This document shows, one piece after another, positions 43,424 through 52,364 of a DNA stretch of 64,000 nt; the stretch's first letter is position 1; every line of letters begins with the position of its first letter. A model generated the notes under the pieces. It ran no database searches. It saw nothing but the letters and a program-made list of their open reading frames with translations, and was not told the DNA's origin. The stretch comes from RGIG1902 sp034926865. Its GTDB lineage: Bacteria > Bacillota > Clostridia > Oscillospirales > Butyricicoccaceae. Location: positions 78,066-142,065 of the forward strand of contig JAYFQP010000006.1 in assembly GCA_034926865.1 (NCBI GenBank), in the 5' to 3' direction. Both the position numbers and the translations under genes were made by a program.

Positions 43424-44107
43424 CTATAGCCCGTTCTTTTTCCCTTCGAGGTTATCCGAAACGGTATGAAGAAGATTTAAAAGAGAGGGTGCAAGCTGAG
43501 GATAATTTGCCTGAAGTTTATCGATGGTCAGTTCAGAAATGGTTTCTGAATCATGCTTTTCATCCGCGGCAAGTTGTCGAAGCGCAAGCTCGCTTTTTTT
43601 AAGCTGAATGTCGCAAAGAGTGTCTATATATTCAAATGGAACAGGAAAAGCATTGTCTGGATTTTGCTTTCTCAACGAGTAGACATAGCGATACATTTTA
43701 TAAATCGACGTATAAAGATAAAGGCTGCAGTCGGCAATCAGTTTTCTGTCATTATGTCGTCCGAGCACGTCAAAAAAAATAGACATGGAATTGGTCAGTA
43801 CCTTCCGCGAGAAAAGTGCCATGGCACTGCCTTTTAAGACATTGTCTTTCTGATCCATAACATCCGGAAGACTCTCCGCAACGATTGTTGAACCATCCCG
43901 CGACATGGTCCGGCCTAAAAGATAATCAGAGGAGACACTGTAATAATCAGAAGCTTTAACGAGAAATTCCAACCCAGGCTCTCTCATACCATTCTCATAG
44001 TGCGACAAAAGAGCCTGAGAAACACCTAAATCTCCGGCTGCTTTTCTCTGGCTTATTTTCTTCTCTTTTCTCAGAAGCGAAAGAGTCCTGGGAAAGTCGT
44101 TTACCAT
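43424..44107 (-). CDS. XRE-family helix-turn-helix regulator
   Basis: A 227-residue protein. The HTH_3 domain is at about residues 7-61 (SQRKAAGDLGVSQALLSHYENG), followed by SDYLLGRT, typical of XRE repressors. The remaining 150 residues are helical with no recognised domain. ATG 44107 has GGAG ten bases upstream; the reading from 44140 has none. It lies directly downstream of the amino-acid transporter promoter region on the same strand but is separated by a terminator. Its target is not known. The stretch 44108-44405 beyond it holds no gene that I can support. Confidence 0.85.
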   Translation of the reverse strand: MVNDFPRTLSLLRKEKKISQRKAAGDLGVSQALLSHYENGMREPGLEFLVKASDYYSVSSDYLLGRTMSRDGSTIVAESLPDVMDQKDNVLKGSAMALFSRKVLTNSMSIFFDVLGRHNDRKLIADCSLYLYTSIYKMYRYVYSLRKQNPDNAFPVPFEYIDTLCDIQLKKSELALRQLAADEKHDSETISELTIDKLQANYPQLAPSLLNLLHTVSDNLEGKKNGL

Positions 44108-44405
44108 GAGCAGTAATCTCCGTAATATTGATAATAGCAACCATTTTGACCATAATGGCTAAAAAAATATATAAAGCAAAAATAAAAGGTAACATCAATA
44201 ACACCATGTCTATTATAAAGAAAAAGGCATTCCAAAGGCCACAAGAGCTTTAGATTTAGTATACAGCCAAAAGCAAAATCAGTAAAGGCTTTTTTTAAAA
44301 CTCGCTGTAATATTTCTTTGGCTGATTTTGTATAAATCGACGGTATAAACTAAAATACACAAGATATTACACCTTTGGTGATTACAGACCGCAATATATT
44401 GGTTG

Positions 44406-45314
44406 CTAAAAGAAAAGCGTCATAATCGGAATGGTTATCATCGAAAGCAGAGTGGAAACAAACACAACCTGTGAGCCGAATTCATAGTTGCCATTGTACT
44501 TTGCAGAGAGTATGGCCGTCATCGATGCGGCAGGCATTCCGGAAAGCAGGGTGCAAACGCCGACAAGCAAAGGCTCTACGTTAAACAAATTGAGAATTAT
44601 GAATACGCAGGCCGGAATAAAGATAAGCCTTATGAAGCTGTAGTATGAAAGAAGTTTTTTATCGATGTTTTTCAAATTGATATCGGCAAGGATAGCACCA
44701 ATCACCATCATTGAAACAGCCGTTGTGCATCCGCCCACAGAATCTATTGTTTTCGTTATAAATCCGGGAAGCTCAAAAGGCGCAAACATTACGGCAAAGC
44801 CGACAAATACTGCAATGACGCAGGGGTGAGTCAAGAGATTTTTGATTACCGATTTGCTGTCGGTCTTTGTGTAAAGGCTAAGACCGGCTGACCATAAAAA
44901 TATTCTTATGGGTATAAGAGCAATGGAGGCATAAAGAAGCCCTTCGGCTCCAAAGACACCGTATGTAATCGGGTTGCCAAGAAAGCCTGCGTTTGAGGTA
45001 ATAGTTCCATGGCGTAATATCACCTGTTTGTCCATTGGCACTTTTCTGTAAGCTACCAAACTGACAAGGTATGCAAAGGTTTGTACTGCCATGTATATTG
45101 CAAAGACCATTCCGGCAGATTTGAGAAGTTTGTCGGTGACTTCAATATCAAACGAGCTTACTATATTGCATGGTAGGATTATATTAATAAGCAAATCAGA
45201 AAGCACGCCTCTTGTTTTTGCGTCTATCATATTTTTCTTGCGACAGAAAAAGCCAATTACCATGATAGTAAACAGAGAGAGCTGAAGATTCAGCATGGTT
45301 TGAAAAGTAGACAC
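44406..45314 (-). CDS. AEC (auxin efflux carrier) family transporter
   Basis: A 302-residue membrane protein with about ten helices. Features are the family-typical INIILPCNIVSSF in helix 2 and GMPAASMTAILSAKYNGN in the C-terminal half. The GTG at 45314 is chosen because AGGAG is 8 bases upstream; the GTG at 45323 is too close to it. AEC members in anaerobes often export or exchange malate or other organic acids. The substrate here is unknown. Confidence 0.88.
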   Translation of the reverse strand: MSTFQTMLNLQLSLFTIMVIGFFCRKKNMIDAKTRGVLSDLLINIILPCNIVSSFDIEVTDKLLKSAGMVFAIYMAVQTFAYLVSLVAYRKVPMDKQVILRHGTITSNAGFLGNPITYGVFGAEGLLYASIALIPIRIFLWSAGLSLYTKTDSKSVIKNLLTHPCVIAVFVGFAVMFAPFELPGFITKTIDSVGGCTTAVSMMVIGAILADINLKNIDKKLLSYYSFIRLIFIPACVFIILNLFNVEPLLVGVCTLLSGMPAASMTAILSAKYNGNYEFGSQVVFVSTLLSMITIPIMTLFF

Positions 45315-45491
45315 GATAATCACTCCTCAGTATTTATTCGCAACCTAAATAGTTTACAGCATTAATCATTAAAAGTCCATATTTTTATACAGAAAGCGAC
45401 AAAAAAGCATATTTGCTTTAGAAATTGCCCCGATAAGAATATATGAGAATAAAAATAAGATCTTTTGCAGTTGAGAAAATCCCAGAGACAT

Positions 45492-45526
45492 AAAAAACCC
45501 CCTGGGTTTCACCAGAGGGCTTTTAG
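45492..45526 (-). terminator. Intrinsic terminator of the small NrdD-like gene
   Basis: On the minus strand a 13-base stem (AAAAGCCCTCTGG with CCAGGGGGTTTT, one wobble region) and a run of T. The stretch 45324-45491 is AT-rich with no gene. Confidence 0.75.
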
Positions 45527-45548
45527 TTTTGTTCTTGAAAAAGCTTGA

Positions 45549-45809
45549 CTATACGCTGTGTTTTACTCTATCGGCTTCTTCTGCAAGCTTGGCGTCGTTC
45601 CAGCGATCCATCGTACCCACAAGATATCCGGTTATTCTGCGGATTCTTTCAAAGGGCACCGCAACAAGAGTATAATTTAGGTCTACGTAATCCCCGTCTA
45701 CGGTGATAGTCAGTTCATCTATCTTCTGATGATTTTTTTCTTGAATATGATCCACATAGGCTTGCACTTCTTTTTGATCAAGCTTTCCGCCCTGCACATT
45801 GACTGTCAT
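45549..45809 (-). CDS. Small NrdD-like protein
   Basis: An 86-residue protein starting at ATG 45809 behind GGAGG. The C-terminal third (RITGYLVGTMDRWNDAKLAE) resembles the C-terminal region of anaerobic ribonucleotide reductases (NrdD), but it has none of their cysteines and no glycyl-radical loop, so it cannot be a reductase. Similar stand-alone proteins occur in clostridia and are often annotated as NrdD fragments. It may be a remnant or an independent regulatory protein. It is monocistronic. Confidence 0.7.
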   Translation of the reverse strand: MTVNVQGGKLDQKEVQAYVDHIQEKNHQKIDELTITVDGDYVDLNYTLVAVPFERIRRITGYLVGTMDRWNDAKLAEEADRVKHSV

Positions 45810-46005
45810 TATTTTTACCTCCATACTATATTTTGTGTTCAATTTTAATTATACACACTAAATAGCTAATTGCAATAGAAAATAAGACTTTTTTTAAACC
45901 TTAAAATATGATAATATATTTGCGTAAAGTTATAAGAAAAATGCTCTTATCTTTTTATGTGAAAATAGTACCCAATAAAAATTAAATATAAGAGGAGTCT
46001 GAAAG

Positions 46006-47298
46006 ATGAACGTAAAGAAGATGAAAAAGCTGGCGTGCGAAGCCATAGACAAGAATGCGGACAAAATAATAGGCATTGCAGAGAGCATTTTTGCTGAGCC
46101 TGAGCTAGGCTATAAAGAGTTCAAAACAGCTGAAAAGGTAAAGGCTGTATTTGAAGAGCTGGGGTATGAATATAAAGCCGGCATTGCCGTGACGGGAGTT
46201 GTAGCCACCGCCCCAGGAGGGGAGCATAACGCAAGAGTAGCTGTAATGGGCGAGCTTGATGCAGTTGTCTGCCCGGGACACCGCTGTGCCAACCCGGAAA
46301 CGGGCGCAGCACATTCCTGCGGACATCATGCTCAAATCGCTTCAATGATAGGCGTTGCGTATGGTCTTAAAGATAGTGGAATACTTCCGGAGCTTGGCGG
46401 AGATGTGAGGCTTATGGCTGTTCCTGCTGAGGAGGGTGTTGAGCTTGAGTACAGAAGTGAACTGATGAAGCAGGGCAAAATATCTTATCTCGGCGGCAAA
46501 CAGGAGTTCATAAAGCTGGGTGTTTTCGATGATATAGATGCCATGATAATGCAGCATACAATCGGCGGAGATAAGGTAACCGCAGGCGGCCCCGGCGGCA
46601 TGGGATTTGTTGCAAAGATCATAAAGTATTATGGCAAAGAGTGCCATGTGGCTTCGCCTTATCTCGGAATCAACGCTCTTGACGCAGCAAAAGTAGGGCT
46701 GGTTGCAGTAGATGCCATCAGAAGCACCTTTAGGGATGAGGACAGCATACGTTTTCACCCGATCATTACTAAGGGTGGTAACCTTGTAAACGTTGTACCT
46801 TCATTTGTGCAGATTGAGACCTTTGTCAGAGGCCGCAGCATAGCCGCGATCAAAGATGCCAGCTTCAAGGTTGACCGGGCGCTCAGGGCGGGCGCAGATG
46901 CCGTTGGAGCGACCTGCGAGATATTCAACCTGCCCGGATATCTCTTTTCAAACGAGGCGCCAGAGCTTAAGGCCCTTGTTCATGATAATCTTGCCGAGCT
47001 TGTTGGGGAAGATCATATAGTACAGGGAGTTGGTTTTACAACTGAGGCCAACGATGTTTCACAGATACTTCCTACAGTTCATGCCACAATAGGCGGAGCG
47101 GTAGGCGTTGCACACAGTTCTGACTTTGAAATCGGTGACAAAAATCTTGCATACATAGTCGCCGCTAAGATGCTTATAATGACTGTCATAGATCTTTTGG
47201 CAAACGGAGCCGAAAAGGCCGTCAAAATTAAAAAGAACTTTTCAGCACCTCTTACTAAAGAAGAGTATCTTAAACTGCTGGATGAGCTCAAAGCATAA
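46006..47298 (+). CDS. M20-family amidohydrolase
   Basis: A 430-residue metallohydrolase of the AbgB/IAA-amino-acid hydrolase group. Metal-binding motifs are GELDAVVCPGH, HSCGHHAQ and the Glu pair in VPAEEGVE, with further ligands expected near the C-terminus (GGAVGVAHSSDF). It should cut an amide bond of an N-acyl amino acid or similar. It starts at ATG 46006 behind GAGGAG, 200 bases after the NrdD-like gene on the other strand, and is monocistronic. Confidence 0.92.
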   Translation: MNVKKMKKLACEAIDKNADKIIGIAESIFAEPELGYKEFKTAEKVKAVFEELGYEYKAGIAVTGVVATAPGGEHNARVAVMGELDAVVCPGHRCANPETGAAHSCGHHAQIASMIGVAYGLKDSGILPELGGDVRLMAVPAEEGVELEYRSELMKQGKISYLGGKQEFIKLGVFDDIDAMIMQHTIGGDKVTAGGPGGMGFVAKIIKYYGKECHVASPYLGINALDAAKVGLVAVDAIRSTFRDEDSIRFHPIITKGGNLVNVVPSFVQIETFVRGRSIAAIKDASFKVDRALRAGADAVGATCEIFNLPGYLFSNEAPELKALVHDNLAELVGEDHIVQGVGFTTEANDVSQILPTVHATIGGAVGVAHSSDFEIGDKNLAYIVAAKMLIMTVIDLLANGAEKAVKIKKNFSAPLTKEEYLKLLDELKA

Positions 47299-47311
47299 AG
47301 TGATTTTAGAT

Positions 47312-47348
47312 TTGCGGTGCAGATATTTAATCTGCACCGCAATTTTTA
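47312..47348 (+). terminator. Intrinsic terminator of the M20 gene
   Basis: Perfect 13-base stem TTGCGGTGCAGAT (47312-47324) with ATCTGCACCGCAA (47330-47342), then T-run. The following gap to 47574 shows only an inverted repeat near 47448-47472 (TATGCA, then TGTGCATA). Confidence 0.92.
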
Positions 47349-47574
47349 TATGTTTATTTTATTTTTGCTTGTGCATATTGTATGTTGTGAAGGCGCTAAA
47401 ATAATAATATAATACTGTTGTGTACTTGATACTTGCCTGACAGCTTATGCATTTTTTTAAAATGTGCATAGGGAATAAGAACTATGTCGTATTAAGTCAA
47501 AAAGCTTAGATTTAGGAACAATAATGGCTTAGGGCTGTCTAAATATAGAGATGACAGCAGAAAGGGGAACAGCT

Positions 47575-48909
47575 ATGAACTATAAGCACGAATCGGCGGG
47601 GAAAAGGCCTATGTGGCTTTTATACTGCCTGGCTGCCGTAGCTATCGTGCTTGCATGCTTTGCGCTTTACAGAGCGATAGGAAGCAAGCCGAAGGATAAC
47701 GACAACGTTAAGGAAAGTGATGGCACTCAGCAGGAGGGAAATCAGGAATCCGGGAAAAAAGATGATAACACCGATTCCGCAAAAGCGAAGGAGACTGAAG
47801 CAATAGCCACGGCAGACAAGCTGGCAAAAGGTTATTTTTATGATGAGGCTATTGAAGCGTTAAAAGATTTCGAAAGTGATGATGCAAAGACTAAAGTTGC
47901 TGAGTATGAAGGCCTTAAGGCGGCGCTTGTGCCATATACTGGCCAATACTACCATGTTTTCTTCCATAGCCTTATTATAGATACTGCTCTGGCTTTTGAC
48001 AATAAAGGGAATTCGGCAGAAGGCTATAATATGTGGATGACTACGCAGAGCGAGTTCAAAAAGATGCTTCCTTTGCTGCTCCAAAACAATTTTGTTCTTT
48101 ATGATATCACTCAGATGGTAGAGCTTGATGCAAACGGAAAGGCCCAAGCCAAGGCTATATATCTTCCGGCGGGCAAAAAGCCGCTTGTGATTTCCATAGA
48201 TGATGTTGACTACTATGACTATATGAAGACAGATGGCTTTGCCGACAGACTTGACGTAGATGATAAAGGCAGGGTTGTGACTGTTGTAAAGGATGCAAGC
48301 GGAAATGAAAGCATAACATATGATGGCGACGTAATGCCTATTCTTGACAGCTTTGTCGATGAGCATCCTGAGTTTTCGTTCAGAGGTGCCAAGGGCATCG
48401 TTGCCACAACTGGGTTTGCAGGTGCTTTTGGTTACCGCATAACTGACCTTGACAAGTATAGCGAAGCTGATGGAAAAGCCATGCTTGCTAAAGTTCAGAA
48501 GGTTGCCCAGGCGTTAAGATCAAGCGGTTGGCAGATATCAAGCCATAGCTATACTCATAATCAGTATTGGAATAAGCTCACAATTACGATGGATCAAATG
48601 AAGTATGACACGGGTCGCTGGAAAAAAGAGATTGAGCCTTATGTAGGAAACACCAATATTTTCATTTCCCCCTTTGGTGTGCATTTTGACAAAAAAGATC
48701 AGCGGTTCAGGTATCTTCTTGATGAAGGCGGATTTAATATTTATTGCCCTGTAGGCGCAAATATGTCTACCACTTTTGTTGATAACGAGATGATTCAGGA
48801 GCGATTGGATCTTGATGGGTATACGATGATTAAGCATCCGGAAAGGGTTTCAAAATACTTTTTTGATCCCGCGCTTGTTTTAGATTCTGCACGGCCCCCA
48901 ATCAATTAA
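47575..48909 (+). CDS. Membrane-anchored polysaccharide deacetylase (NodB-type)
   Basis: A 444-residue protein with one N-terminal membrane helix (about residues 14-32), a Ser/Asp/Lys/Gln-rich linker, and an extracellular NodB domain in the C-terminal two thirds. The metal-site motifs are SIDDVDYYDY (Asp pair) and SSHSYTHNQY (His-x3-His). It would remove acetyl groups from peptidoglycan or another wall glycan. The ATG at 47575 is preceded by AAGGGG; an ATG 8 codons earlier has a poorer site. Confidence 0.88.
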   Translation: MNYKHESAGKRPMWLLYCLAAVAIVLACFALYRAIGSKPKDNDNVKESDGTQQEGNQESGKKDDNTDSAKAKETEAIATADKLAKGYFYDEAIEALKDFESDDAKTKVAEYEGLKAALVPYTGQYYHVFFHSLIIDTALAFDNKGNSAEGYNMWMTTQSEFKKMLPLLLQNNFVLYDITQMVELDANGKAQAKAIYLPAGKKPLVISIDDVDYYDYMKTDGFADRLDVDDKGRVVTVVKDASGNESITYDGDVMPILDSFVDEHPEFSFRGAKGIVATTGFAGAFGYRITDLDKYSEADGKAMLAKVQKVAQALRSSGWQISSHSYTHNQYWNKLTITMDQMKYDTGRWKKEIEPYVGNTNIFISPFGVHFDKKDQRFRYLLDEGGFNIYCPVGANMSTTFVDNEMIQERLDLDGYTMIKHPERVSKYFFDPALVLDSARPPIN

Positions 48910-48923
48910 ATCAAGAGCTTGGA

Positions 48924-48960
48924 AACGCTGTCCTCGCCAGATAAGAGGGCAGCGTTTTTA
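48924..48960 (+). terminator. Intrinsic terminator of the deacetylase gene
   Basis: AACGCTGTCCTC (48924-48935) with GAGGGCAGCGTT (48945-48956), one T-G pair, then T-run. Confidence 0.85.
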
Positions 48961-48975
48961 CGTATAAACAGGCAG

Positions 48976-49014
48976 AAAAAAGGCATCCCGGCTTTTAGTC
49001 AGGATGCCTTTTTT
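48976..49014. terminator. Bidirectional terminator at the end of the ribosomal cluster
   Basis: Perfect 13-base stem AAAAAAGGCATCC (48976-48988) with GGATGCCTTTTTT (49002-49014). On the minus strand it ends the rplJL transcript. Confidence 0.9.
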
Positions 49015-49065
49015 ATATCGGGATGCCTATTGGCGGTCCGAACAGTGTAAAGTATGTGCGGTTTC

Positions 49066-49443
49066 TTACTTAACTTCGCACTTAGCGCCGGCTTCTTCGA
49101 GCTTCTTAACGATATCATCAGCAGCGGCTTTGTCGATGTTCTCCTTAATTGCCTTGGGAGCGCCGTCAACCAACTCCTTAGCTTCCTTAAGGCCGAGGCC
49201 TGTAAGCTCACGGACAACCTTGATGACGTTGATCTTCTTTTCGCCGACTTCCTTCAGGATGACGGTGAACTCGGTCTGCTCTTCAGCAGCGGCAGCAGCA
49301 GCGCCAGGAGCGGCAGCAGCGGCTGCAGGGGCAGCAGCAGATACGCCGAACTCTTCTTCGAGAGCCTTTACGAGCTCGGAGAGCTCGAGAACGGTAAGAA
49401 CCTTAACTTCTTCAATAAGCTGTGTTACTTTTTCGCTTGCCAT
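49066..49443 (-). CDS. rplL: Ribosomal protein L7/L12
   Basis: A 125-residue acidic protein. The N-terminal dimerization part (VTQLIEEVKVLTVLELSELV) is followed by an Ala-rich hinge (about residues 34-55), and the C-terminal factor-binding domain shows GLKEAKELVDGAPK. It forms the ribosomal stalk that recruits elongation factors. It is last in the cluster; a terminator and a convergent gene follow, not rpoB. Confidence 0.98.
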   Translation of the reverse strand: MASEKVTQLIEEVKVLTVLELSELVKALEEEFGVSAAAPAAAAAAPGAAAAAAEEQTEFTVILKEVGEKKINVIKVVRELTGLGLKEAKELVDGAPKAIKENIDKAAADDIVKKLEEAGAKCEVK

Positions 49444-49484
49444 TTTAATTTACCTCCAAAATATAACTTTAGTGTTGTTTTCGA

Positions 49485-50009
49485 TTATTCAGCAGCGGCT
49501 TCTGCGTGAGCGCCCTTTTGCTCAGCGATGGCATTGATAACTCTGGCCAAAGCAGCGATGGGGGCATTAAGGGTTCCGAGAACAGTGGCAACAAGATCAT
49601 TCTTGTTTGTCAAAGTGGAAAGAGACATGATGGTGTCGACATCAACGACTTTACCTTCAACAAATCCGCCCTTGACAGCAAAGCTCAGCTTGGGATTCTT
49701 CTTGATAAAGTTGCCGACGAGTCTTGCAGGAGCGATGGGGTCTTCCTTGCTCATTGCCAGAGCCGTAGTGCCGTTAAGAATGGGGTCAAGTTCTTCAAAA
49801 CCCACCTCATGAGCGGCAAATCTTGTCAGCGTGTTTTTAACGACAGAATACTCTACGTTGTTCTGTCTAAGTTCCGTGCGGAACCTGGTATCGGCATCAA
49901 CGGTAATACCCTTATAATCGACAAAAACACCGGAGCTTGCATTCTTCATCTGCTCAACCATAGCAGCTACTATGGCCTGCTTCTCGGATAATACTTTAGC
50001 GTTAGGCAT
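49485..50009 (-). CDS. rplJ: Ribosomal protein L10
   Basis: A 174-residue protein starting at ATG 50009 with GGAGGTG upstream. The N-terminal VLSEKQAIVAAMVEQM and GITVDADTRFR are typical of L10, which anchors L7/L12 to 23S rRNA. L10 or the L10-L7/L12 complex represses its own mRNA through the leader found at 50101-50157. rplL starts about 40 bases after its stop. Confidence 0.97.
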   Translation of the reverse strand: MPNAKVLSEKQAIVAAMVEQMKNASSGVFVDYKGITVDADTRFRTELRQNNVEYSVVKNTLTRFAAHEVGFEELDPILNGTTALAMSKEDPIAPARLVGNFIKKNPKLSFAVKGGFVEGKVVDVDTIMSLSTLTNKNDLVATVLGTLNAPIAALARVINAIAEQKGAHAEAAAE

Positions 50010-50042
50010 TCTGGATTTCACCTCCGTATAGATTTTGCTAAG

Positions 50043-50077
50043 AAAAAGTGCCTCCGCATCCAAAGATACGAAGGCAC
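50043..50077 (-). terminator. Attenuator terminator before rplJ
   Basis: On the minus strand GTGCCTTCGTATC (50077-50065) pairs with GATGCGGAGGCAC (50060-50048), then five T. It lies between the L10 leader and the rplJ start, so full-length rplJL transcript needs read-through. Confidence 0.85.
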
Positions 50078-50100
50078 GAAAATACATAATACAATGTAAA

Positions 50101-50158
50101 TGTGCATCCTCGGCAGGACGGCATAGCCGTTTACTTTTTTCCTGCGGTCTCCGGATAA
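50101..50158 (-). promoter_or_regulatory. Ribosomal protein L10 leader
   Basis: Minus-strand CCGGAGACCGCAGG, a short variable arm, then CCTGCCGAGGATG. This matches the conserved L10 leader (CCGnAGACnGCAGG ... CCTGCCGAGG), which mimics the L10 site on 23S rRNA. It starts right after the promoter. Confidence 0.88.
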
Positions 50159-50165
50159 CGAATGA

Positions 50166-50194
50166 ATTATATCAAAAGCCGGTCAGGCTGTCAA
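50166..50194 (-). promoter_or_regulatory. Consensus sigma-A promoter of rplJL
   Basis: On the minus strand TTGACA (50194-50189), 17 bases, TATAAT (50171-50166): a perfect consensus. Confidence 0.93.
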
Positions 50195-50207
50195 TATAAA
50201 AATTAAA

Positions 50208-50903
50208 TTAGTTGGAAAGTTTTGCGGGGTTGACCTTGACGCCGGGGCCCATCGTAGAAGCGATGACACAAGATCTGATATACTGGCCTTTGGCGGCAGC
50301 AGGCTTAGCCTTGACAATAGCTCCCAGGAGAGCGTTGAAGTTCTCGACGAGCTTATCCTGGCCGAAAGAAACTTTTCCAAGCGGGCAGTGGATGATATTT
50401 GTCTTGTCCAGACGGTACTCAATACGTCCGGCCTTGGACTCCTTGATAGCCTTTGCAACATCCATTGTTACTGTGCCGGCCTTGGGGTTAGGCATAAGGC
50501 CTTTAGGACCAAGAACACGTCCCAGACGGCCCACAAGGCCCATCATATCAGGTGTGGCGATAACAACTTCATAGTCAAAGAAGTTTTCGCTTGTGATCTT
50601 CTGCACCATATCCTCGGCGCCCACAAAGTCGGCTCCGGCAGCTTCTGCCTCGGCGGCTTTGTCGCCCTTGGCGAAAACAAGAACCCTGATTTTCTTGCCC
50701 GTTCCGTTGGGAAGGACAATAGCACCTCTGACCTGCTGGTCAGCGTGTCTTGAGTCAACGCCCAGCTTGACATGAACCTCTACGGTTTCATCGAACTTGG
50801 CTTTGGCCGTTTTAAGCATTACATCTATAGCTTCATCAGAGTCATGAAGCTTTGTACGGTCATAAAGTTTAACGCTGTCTGCGTAATTTTTACCTCTGCG
50901 CAT
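50208..50903 (-). CDS. rplA: Ribosomal protein L1
   Basis: A 231-residue protein of normal length. Family landmarks are MRRGKNYADSVKLYD at the N-terminus, VKLGVDSRHADQQVRG, LGPKGLMPNPKAGTVT and the C-terminal SCVIASTMGPGVKV. It forms the mobile L1 stalk near the E site and commonly regulates its own operon. It is followed by the separate rplJL promoter. Confidence 0.98.
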   Translation of the reverse strand: MRRGKNYADSVKLYDRTKLHDSDEAIDVMLKTAKAKFDETVEVHVKLGVDSRHADQQVRGAIVLPNGTGKKIRVLVFAKGDKAAEAEAAGADFVGAEDMVQKITSENFFDYEVVIATPDMMGLVGRLGRVLGPKGLMPNPKAGTVTMDVAKAIKESKAGRIEYRLDKTNIIHCPLGKVSFGQDKLVENFNALLGAIVKAKPAAAKGQYIRSCVIASTMGPGVKVNPAKLSN

Positions 50904-51002
50904 GAGTGTTTTTCCTCCTTATAGTGGTTTTTCGGAATAATCCTCCCACATAGCGGCACTTAGCCGCGGTTCAATTAAATATTAAAAACGGGGGACCAAA
51001 TA

Positions 51003-51428
51003 TTACTCTTCAACTGTTACGCCCATTGAGCGAGCAGTACCGGCAACCATGCTCATAGCTACCTCTACGCTTGCAGCGTTGAGATCGGGCATCTTGAGCT
51101 CGGCGATTTTACGAAGGTCTTCCTTAGAGAGCTGGGCAACCTTCTGCTTATTGGGAACGCCGCTGCCGCTTTGAAGCTTGCAAGCCTTTTTGATGAGAAC
51201 AGCCGCAGGGGGGGTCTTTGTAATAAAGCTAAAGGAATGATCGGCGTATACTGTTATGACCACGGGGATTATGAGATCGCCCTCGTTCTTAGTGCGCTCG
51301 TTGAATTCCTTTGTAAATGCCATAATATTAACGCCGTGCTGACCCAAAGCAGGGCCGACAGGTGGTGCCGGAGTTGCCTTACCGGCGGGGATCTGAAGCT
51401 TGATTAAACCTGTTACTTTCTGTGCCAC
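51003..51428 (-). CDS. rplK: Ribosomal protein L11
   Basis: A 141-residue protein of standard length. The N-terminal LIKLQIPAGKATPAPPVGPA and LGQHGVNIMAF are invariant L11 sequence; the C-terminal RNA-binding domain ends RSMGVTVEE. It sits at the GTPase centre of the large subunit. It is 70 bases downstream of nusG and 100 bases upstream of rplA. Confidence 0.98.
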   Translation of the reverse strand: MAQKVTGLIKLQIPAGKATPAPPVGPALGQHGVNIMAFTKEFNERTKNEGDLIIPVVITVYADHSFSFITKTPPAAVLIKKACKLQSGSGVPNKQKVAQLSKEDLRKIAELKMPDLNAASVEVAMSMVAGTARSMGVTVEE

Positions 51429-51498
51429 TTTCGTTGCACCTCCTATAAAAAATGTGGTAAGAGTGGGTTTTAAACCCTCCCACTTGACGGCGACCGCC

Positions 51499-52023
51499 TT
51501 ATTTTTCCAGAGAGGCCACCTGATTAAACTTGAGTTCTACAGGAATTTCCCTTCCGAACATACTGATGTTAACACATACAGTGTTCTTTGGAAGAGAAAT
51601 CTCTTCTACAATTCCAATGTTGCCGTCGAATGGTCCGTCAATGATCTTAACATTATCACCGATTTCGAAAGAAAGCTTTAACTCCATGGATTCGACACCA
51701 AGAGCCATAACTTCTTCGTCAGTAAGGGGAACAGGCTTTGAACCCGGCCCGACAAAGCTTGTTACACCGCGGGTATTGCGGACGATATACCAGCTTTCAT
51801 CAGTCATGTACATCTTGACGAGAACATAGCCCGGAAAGAGCTTTCTTTCCACTTCCTTGGCTCCTGTATCCCTTATTTCCGTAACTGTCTCCATAGGGAC
51901 TCTTACGTCAAGGATCAGTTCCTGCAGACTTCTGTTTTCAACGGTTTTCTGTATTGTAGCGGCCACTTTGTTTTCGTAGCCGGAGTATGTGTGTACCACA
52001 TACCATTTTGCACCGTCAGACAT
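51499..52023 (-). CDS. nusG: Transcription factor NusG
   Basis: A 174-residue protein: NGN domain (KWYVVHTYSGYENKVA, then LFPGYVLVKM) and a C-terminal KOW domain (GDNVKIIDGPFDGNIG). It binds RNA polymerase and affects pausing and termination. It is downstream of secE by 12 bases and upstream of rplK, the classic order. Confidence 0.97.
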   Translation of the reverse strand: MSDGAKWYVVHTYSGYENKVAATIQKTVENRSLQELILDVRVPMETVTEIRDTGAKEVERKLFPGYVLVKMYMTDESWYIVRNTRGVTSFVGPGSKPVPLTDEEVMALGVESMELKLSFEIGDNVKIIDGPFDGNIGIVEEISLPKNTVCVNISMFGREIPVELKFNQVASLEK

Positions 52024-52035
52024 GATTATCTCCCA

Positions 52036-52329
52036 TCAAACAAGCTTGACTATCGTATCTCTTACAAAGCCGAAGGAAACATCGAGGATGTATACGAATA
52101 TACAAACAACGATTGCGGCTATTATAACGACGACAGTGTTGTTTAAAACTTGTTTGCCAGTAGGCCAGACGATCTTTTTGCTTTCGCTTCTGAAATCTCT
52201 GAACCACTTGGAAATAACACGTCCTGTGCGCTTGAAGAAACCTGGTTTCTTTTCGGCCGGTTTTTTCTCGGCCTTTTTGGGAAGATTTTTATCGTCCTTC
52301 CCAGAAACTATCTTGTCCTGCTCAGACAT
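52036..52329 (-). CDS. secE: Preprotein translocase subunit SecE
   Basis: A 97-residue protein. A charged Lys/Pro-rich N-terminus of about 45 residues is followed by RFRSES-like amphipathic helix sequence (WFRDFRSESKKIVWPTGKQV) and one membrane helix (about 67-87). It stabilizes SecY. Gram-positive SecE is usually about 60 residues, so the extended N-terminus is somewhat long. Confidence 0.95.
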   Translation of the reverse strand: MSEQDKIVSGKDDKNLPKKAEKKPAEKKPGFFKRTGRVISKWFRDFRSESKKIVWPTGKQVLNNTVVVIIAAIVVCIFVYILDVSFGFVRDTIVKLV

Positions 52330-52364
52330 GTTGCACCTCGTTTCTTAAATGTTACACACAGAAA

